From assembly GCF_004361885.1 (NCBI RefSeq), contig NZ_SNWH01000020.1, forward strand, positions 1 to 45,357: DNA of 45,357 nt, read 5' to 3'. This document shows, piece by piece, positions 42,237 to 45,357 of the stretch. The notes under the pieces were generated by a model, which worked only from the letters and a program-made list of their open reading frames with translations, searched no databases and had not been told where the DNA came from. This DNA is from Halomonas ventosae. GTDB taxonomy: Bacteria; Pseudomonadota; Gammaproteobacteria; Pseudomonadales; Halomonadaceae. Numbering within the stretch: position 1 is the first letter of the stretch; each line of letters opens with the position of its first letter. The translations under genes and the position numbers were made by a program.

Positions 42237-42928
42237 TCGACTTCTACTACTGGCCGACGCCCAACGGCTGGAAGGTCTCCATCATGCTTGAGGAGTGTGG
42301 CCTTCCCTACCGGATGATCCCGGTGAATATCGGCCGCGGCGACCAGTTCCGCCCCGAGTTCCTGGCCATCAGCCCCAACAACCGTATGCCGGCCATCGTC
42401 GATCATGACGTCGACGGCGAGCCGCTGCCGGTGTTCGAGTCCGGTGCCATTCTCGTCCATCTGGCCGAGAAGACTGGCCGCTTCCTGCCCGGTGACGGGC
42501 GAGGTCGCAAGGAGATGCTGGAGTGGCTGTTCTGGCAGGTGGGCAACCTCGGCCCCATGGCGGGGCAGGTCAGCCACTTCGTCAATTATGCACCGGGGGA
42601 ACATCCCTACGCCGAGCAGCGCTACGCCAAGGAGTACCACCGCTGCCTGGGCGTGCTGGAACGTCGCCTGGAAGGCCGTGCGTATCTCCTCGGCGACGAC
42701 TACAGCATCGCCGATATGGCCTCCTGGCCCTGGGTGCTGATTGCCAGGCCGTTGGGGCAGGATCTGGACGACTTTCCCCGCGTGAAACGCTGGCGCCAGG
42801 CGATCAAGGAGCGTCCGGCCGTTCAGGCTGGGGTCGACCTGGGCCGTGACTTCCGCCGCCAGGGTCCGCCGGACGAGGAGGAGCGGCGCAACCTCTTCGA
42901 GCAGGATGGCCGCTCGGCCGGCGGCTGA
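42233..42928 (+). CDS. glutathione S-transferase, YfcG/YghU-like (Nu class)
   Basis: A 231-residue GST. The thioredoxin-fold start is IDFYYWPTPNGWKVSIMLEECGLPY, in which TPNGxKV is the nu-class GSH-binding turn, followed by ISPNNRMPAIVDHD (cis-Pro) and VFESGAILVHLAEKTG. The C-terminal helical domain contains GNLGPMAGQVSHFVNYAP and SIADMASWPWV. Nu-class enzymes have disulfide-bond reductase activity. It is coupled to the CoA transferase upstream by ATGA overlap. Confidence 0.92.
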   Translation: MIDFYYWPTPNGWKVSIMLEECGLPYRMIPVNIGRGDQFRPEFLAISPNNRMPAIVDHDVDGEPLPVFESGAILVHLAEKTGRFLPGDGRGRKEMLEWLFWQVGNLGPMAGQVSHFVNYAPGEHPYAEQRYAKEYHRCLGVLERRLEGRAYLLGDDYSIADMASWPWVLIARPLGQDLDDFPRVKRWRQAIKERPAVQAGVDLGRDFRRQGPPDEEERRNLFEQDGRSAGG

Positions 42929-43068
42929 TGGCTCAGAGGACCACTGCCACCGACCTATCCTGTTGGCCTGTCTATCGATCCAGGCTTGTCACTGCCCGGC
43001 CGGGCTCACATCACGCGTCGCAGCGGTTGCTGCAGGCGTGGCGAGAAGGAGACGTTCAGTCGCGGCGC

Positions 43069-43596
43069 TCAGCCGTGGATATAGCGTAGCCGGGCATCCC
43101 GCCGGAGACGCAAGATAGTGATCACATTGGTTACAAAGATCAGGCTTTCGGCAAGGGTGCCGCCGATGGACCCGGCTAGCACATTGCTGATGATCCAGCA
43201 CAGCGCCGCCACGGCCAGGGCGGCGCGCATGGCGATGCCACGCAGCATGAACATGCCCCAGGTGCCCAGCAGCCCTGCCGCCAGGGCCGGGATGTCCCGC
43301 GGGCCGCTCCAGGTCAGCGCCGCCACTGCCAAGGTGGCTGCCAGCATCGCCAGCATCAGTGCGCGCTGGCGGGGAAAGCGGCGCACCAGGGCGATGCGCA
43401 CCACGATCAGCGCCGAGATCCCCGCCGCCACCCAGCTCTCGAACAAGGCGAACTGCGCGGCGAAGGCAACATTGGCGAATAACAGCAGCACGAACAGCTT
43501 GTCGTCGCGCTTGCTGGCGAAGCCCAGCAGGCAGAGTGCCAGGGCCACCAGGCTCACGCCCTGGCCCAGCAGCCAACTCAGGCCGATCTCTTCCAT
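43069..43596 (-). CDS. YgjV family inner-membrane protein
   Basis: A 175-residue protein made largely of six hydrophobic helices: WLLGQGVSLVALALCLLGFASKRD, LFVLLLFANVAFAAQFALFES, AALAVAALCWIISNVLAGSIGGTLAES and ITILRLRRDAR at the end. The pattern KRDDKLF, AQFALFE and N-x-L-x-GSIGGTxxE matches the YgjV family as I know it. The ATG at 43596 has a GTGGAA upstream; the frame upstream to 43641 is open but not needed. No function is established. A 350-bp noncoding region separates it from the YdcH-like gene. Confidence 0.75.
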   Translation of the reverse strand: MEEIGLSWLLGQGVSLVALALCLLGFASKRDDKLFVLLLFANVAFAAQFALFESWVAAGISALIVVRIALVRRFPRQRALMLAMLAATLAVAALTWSGPRDIPALAAGLLGTWGMFMLRGIAMRAALAVAALCWIISNVLAGSIGGTLAESLIFVTNVITILRLRRDARLRYIHG

Positions 43597-43953
43597 GGAA
43601 ATTCCACTGCCAAGGTGAAGGATGAGAACAAACCGCGCCATGCTAGCACACCGGCCTGGTCGCCGGAGGCGGGCGATGGGCTTTTCCCATGGCGATCGCA
43701 GTTGAATCTAACGAGGGGCGCCGAGGACATGTCGTAGAGGGGGGCTTACGCCAGGGATGGCGTCGGTAGTGCCCAGGGGGGCCACAGCGCTTCCTCGATG
43801 GTTCGGCACTCCGGGGCCTGTCGACGGCTTAGCCCTGAGCGGTGCCGCTCTCTGCGATAGCCCTGATCGCTCTGCCTGGCTCATGGACGGCCCGTCAAGC
43901 CACTGATAGAGTGGACACTCTATCGTCACCACACACAAGGATTGGGAGGTGCC
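43597..43953. other. divergent intergenic region with a perfect palindrome
   Basis: About 355 bp between the YgjV gene (minus) and the YdcH-like gene (plus), with no gene supported. It holds the 20-bp palindrome at 43905-43924 and should include promoters for both genes. A plus-strand frame covering 43708-44220 on the opposite strand is only a shadow of the YdcH-like gene. Confidence 0.5.
43905..43924. promoter_or_regulatory. perfect 20-bp palindrome, candidate operator
   Basis: GATAGAGTGGACACTCTATC has 9-base arms GATAGAGTG/CACTCTATC around GA. It ends 29 bp before the start of the YdcH-like gene, where a repressor site or promoter-overlapping operator would lie. A short-loop hairpin of this kind without a T-run is unlikely to be a terminator, and the two-base centre favours a DNA-binding dimer over RNA structure. 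Confidence 0.55.
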
Positions 43954-44190
43954 ATGAGCCATACGCCCCACGAGCTGGTCGAGGAATTTCCCGATCACAT
44001 TGAGCGCATCCACAGCCTCAAGCAGTCGGATACCCATTTCGCAAAACTCGCCGAGGATTACCATGAGGTGAATCGGCAGATCCACCGGATGGAAACCGAA
44101 ATTGAGCCGGTGGCCACTCACATCGAGGAAGACGCCCGCAAGAAGCGCGTCGCCCTCAAGGATGCCATCGCGACCTACCTGGACGAATGA
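43954..44190 (+). CDS. YdcH family protein (DUF465)
   Basis: A 78-residue, charged helical protein: SHTPHELVEEFPDHIERIHSLKQSDTHFAKLAEDYHEVNRQIHRMETEIEPVATH in outline. HFAKLxxxYHEVNxxIHRxE is the DUF465/YdcH signature, as in E. coli YdcH. GGGAGG lies five bases before the ATG at 43954; a start 12 bases earlier lacks such a site. Function unknown. A palindrome lies in its promoter region and a strong terminator follows. Confidence 0.9.
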   Translation: MSHTPHELVEEFPDHIERIHSLKQSDTHFAKLAEDYHEVNRQIHRMETEIEPVATHIEEDARKKRVALKDAIATYLDE

Positions 44191-44225
44191 CCGAACCGGC
44201 TCTCGCCTGAGCGGGTTCACGCCAC

Positions 44226-44276
44226 ACGCCGATCGCTCGGCTCGCCCTCGTGGCCGAGACGGGTGATCGGCGTTTT
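44226..44276 (+). terminator. intrinsic terminator of the YdcH-like gene
   Basis: An outer stem ACGCCGATC/GATCGGCGT, nine bases, encloses an inner CTCGGC/GCCGAG stem and is followed by TTTTG. It begins 35 bp after the stop codon. The long, stable stem and T-run make this a convincing terminator. Confidence 0.75.
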
Positions 44277-44340
44277 GTCGTCACCTGCCGGTACGCCGTC
44301 GGGAACGACGGCCCAGGCCAGGGAGCATCAGACGAGGGGA

Positions 44341-44361
44341 GGGCGCCGCTGACGGGCGCCC
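44341..44361 (-). terminator. hairpin after the small coiled-coil gene
   Basis: GGGCGCC/GGCGCCC, seven bases, with a seven-base loop lies 19 bp downstream of the minus-strand gene at 44380. The following sequence on that strand is TCCCCTCGTCT, with few T residues, so termination is likely to be weak. Confidence 0.45.
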
Positions 44362-44379
44362 AGCGAGAGGGGCGGCGGA

Positions 44380-44679
44380 TTACTTTCTAAAGCGGGAGTG
44401 TGCCTTTTCGAGGGATTCCTGAAGGGATGCCCAGGCGCTTTCCATGCCGGCCTTCATGTCCTTCCAGGCGCTATCGCTGGCTTCCTGGAATTCCTCCATC
44501 CGCTTGAGAGCATCCTGTCGCTGCTCCTCAAGCCTGTCGATCTGCTTCTGATACTCAATCCGGGTATCGGCTTCGGCGGCATCCGCCTTGGCTTTCAACT
44601 TGTCTATCTCGGCCTGCCACTGATCCAGCTGGGCCTCTAGCTTCTTCTCGTAGGCTTCTCTATCTTCGCTATTGCTCAT
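44380..44679 (-). CDS. small coiled-coil protein
   Basis: A 99-residue protein rich in Glu, Lys, Gln and Ala. Heptad-like repeats run from about residue 8 to 65 (KKLEAQLDQWQAEIDKLKAK, then QKQIDRLEEQRQDALKRM), followed by SDSAWKDMKAGMESAWASLQESLEKA, a pattern seen in small stress-induced coiled-coil proteins of halophiles and cyanobacteria. There is no signal peptide or membrane segment. AAAGGAT precedes the ATG at 44679. A truncated paralogue lies at 39107-39178. The role is unknown. Confidence 0.75.
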   Translation of the reverse strand: MSNSEDREAYEKKLEAQLDQWQAEIDKLKAKADAAEADTRIEYQKQIDRLEEQRQDALKRMEEFQEASDSAWKDMKAGMESAWASLQESLEKAHSRFRK

Positions 44680-44832
44680 GGTGGCATCCTTTCTATGGGG
44701 GGTATGTGGGTGCATGCACCCTTGAGGATAGTCTGTTTCAGGAAGACTCGATATGACCAGCTTGCGCCAGGCCCTCGGATAGACCCTCGATGTAGGTGAT
44801 TGGCCATCGGCACGGGCCTGCCGAGCTGCTAA

Positions 44833-45357
44833 GAGCCTATTTCGATAGGTAGTGAACGTGAGCTGTGTAGCCCCCTCTAAATGTAAGACAGGATAGCAGT
44901 TGGGAGGACAGGTCATGGGCTTGATCAGTAAAGACGATGGCTGGCGCATGCCGGACGAGCTCTGGGCACAAATCGAGCCGTTGTTGCCACCGGGCAAGCC
45001 GCACCCGCTGGGCTGCCACCGGCCGCGGGTCCCAAACCGGTCGGCGATGGATGCCATCCTGTTTGTGTTGCGTACGAAATGCCAGTGGAATGCCCTCGAT
45101 GCGACGGGGATTTGCTCGTGCAGTTCGGCCTACCGTCGCTTTCGGGAATGGTTGGAGGCCGGTGTGTTTGAAGAGCTCTGGCGCCGGGGGGTGCTGGAGT
45201 ACGATCGGCTCCAGGGCATCGACTGGAGCTGGCTGTCGGTGGATGGCACGATGACCAAGGCTCCCTTGGGCGGGGAAAAAAACCGGCCCGAACCCCACCG
45301 ACCGCGGCAAAGGCGGCGTCAAGCGCAGCCTGCTGACAGAAGGCAACGGCCTGCCGC
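44833..45357 (+). mobile_element. IS5-family insertion sequence, left end and first frame
   Basis: The likely left terminal repeat starts GAGCCTATTTCGATAGGTA at 44833, just after a CTAA that may be the target duplication. The transposase gene begins 80 bp in, and the right end is outside the window. The flanking regulatory region of the small coiled-coil gene has been displaced: it now lies 150 bp from the insertion. Group assignment (IS427-like) rests on the transposase arrangement. Confidence 0.6.
44915..45357 (+). CDS. IS5-family (IS427-like) transposase, 5' part with slippery A7
   Basis: The first frame begins MGLISKDDGWRMPDELWAQIEPLLPPGKPHP, with the family's W-x-x-IEPLLP, and continues RSAMDAILFVLRTKCQWNALDA and the first catalytic Asp in SVDGTMTKAP. 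At 45276-45282 is a run of seven A. In the starting frame the protein then becomes NRPEPHR, but one base later the frame reads TGPNPTDRGKGGVKRSLL, the normal continuation of these transposases. So full-length product needs slippage (+1, or -2, in effect) at A7, as in the two-frame members of this group, or the gene is mutated. The 3' end is cut by the window. Confidence 0.85.
   Translation, partial: MGLISKDDGWRMPDELWAQIEPLLPPGKPHPLGCHRPRVPNRSAMDAILFVLRTKCQWNALDATGICSCSSAYRRFREWLEAGVFEELWRRGVLEYDRLQGIDWSWLSVDGTMTKAPLGGEKNRPEPHRPRQRRRQAQPADRRQRPA

Overview
The window is high-GC gammaproteobacterial DNA, most likely from a halophilic Halomonadaceae member (Halomonas or a close relative). This is inferred from a NhaD-type Na+/H+ antiporter, a PHA synthase, a Pseudomonas/Halomonas-style arginine succinyltransferase (AST) operon with two AstA subunits (AruF and AruG), FabV, a DUF3581 protein and three c-di-GMP proteins. 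No rRNA, tRNA or CRISPR array was seen. Both edges cut insertion sequences: the tail of an IS1595/ISXO2-type transposase at the left and the head of an IS5-type element at the right.

Layout. 1-3490: IS1595 tail, PHA synthase, a truncated and frameshifted P-type ATPase, a cluster of four hairpins, and a ketoacyl reductase. 3635-9255: LysE exporter, glutathione peroxidase, a DUF7079-like gene with a partly duplicated 3' end, fabV, a GlxA/ArgR-like AraC regulator, a methyltransferase and an SDR. 9480-15718: tightly coupled astC-aruF-aruG-astD-astB for arginine catabolism to glutamate; astE is not in the window. 16151-21564 (minus): a four-gene set, small PstS-like binding protein, outer-membrane porin-like protein, GGDEF/EAL sensor, and an AT-rich PEP-CTERM/exosortase-associated type acyltransferase (N-acyl amino acid synthase fold). 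21930-27081 (minus): nhaD and a large AsmA-like protein built of repeated modules. 27223-32291: DUF3581, CorA/ZntB, a diguanylate cyclase, DUF3820, DUF1499 and NfsA-like nitroreductase. 32329-37823 (minus): five overlapping genes, TPR protein, J-domain protein with HPP in place of HPD, GrpE-like, Hsp70 and zinc ribbon, forming a compact accessory chaperone machine. 38039-45357: monooxygenase-like gene, remnants of a HipA toxin and a coiled-coil gene, a GAF-PAS-GGDEF cyclase, CoA transferase plus GST, YgjV, a YdcH-like protein, a small coiled-coil protein and the IS5-type element.

The two best candidates for under-described systems are the Hsp70 mini-operon (all four junctions overlap) and the binding protein/porin/c-di-GMP sensor locus that ends in an acyl-amino-acid synthase-like gene of foreign base composition. 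All family assignments come from reading motifs by eye; no database search was run.
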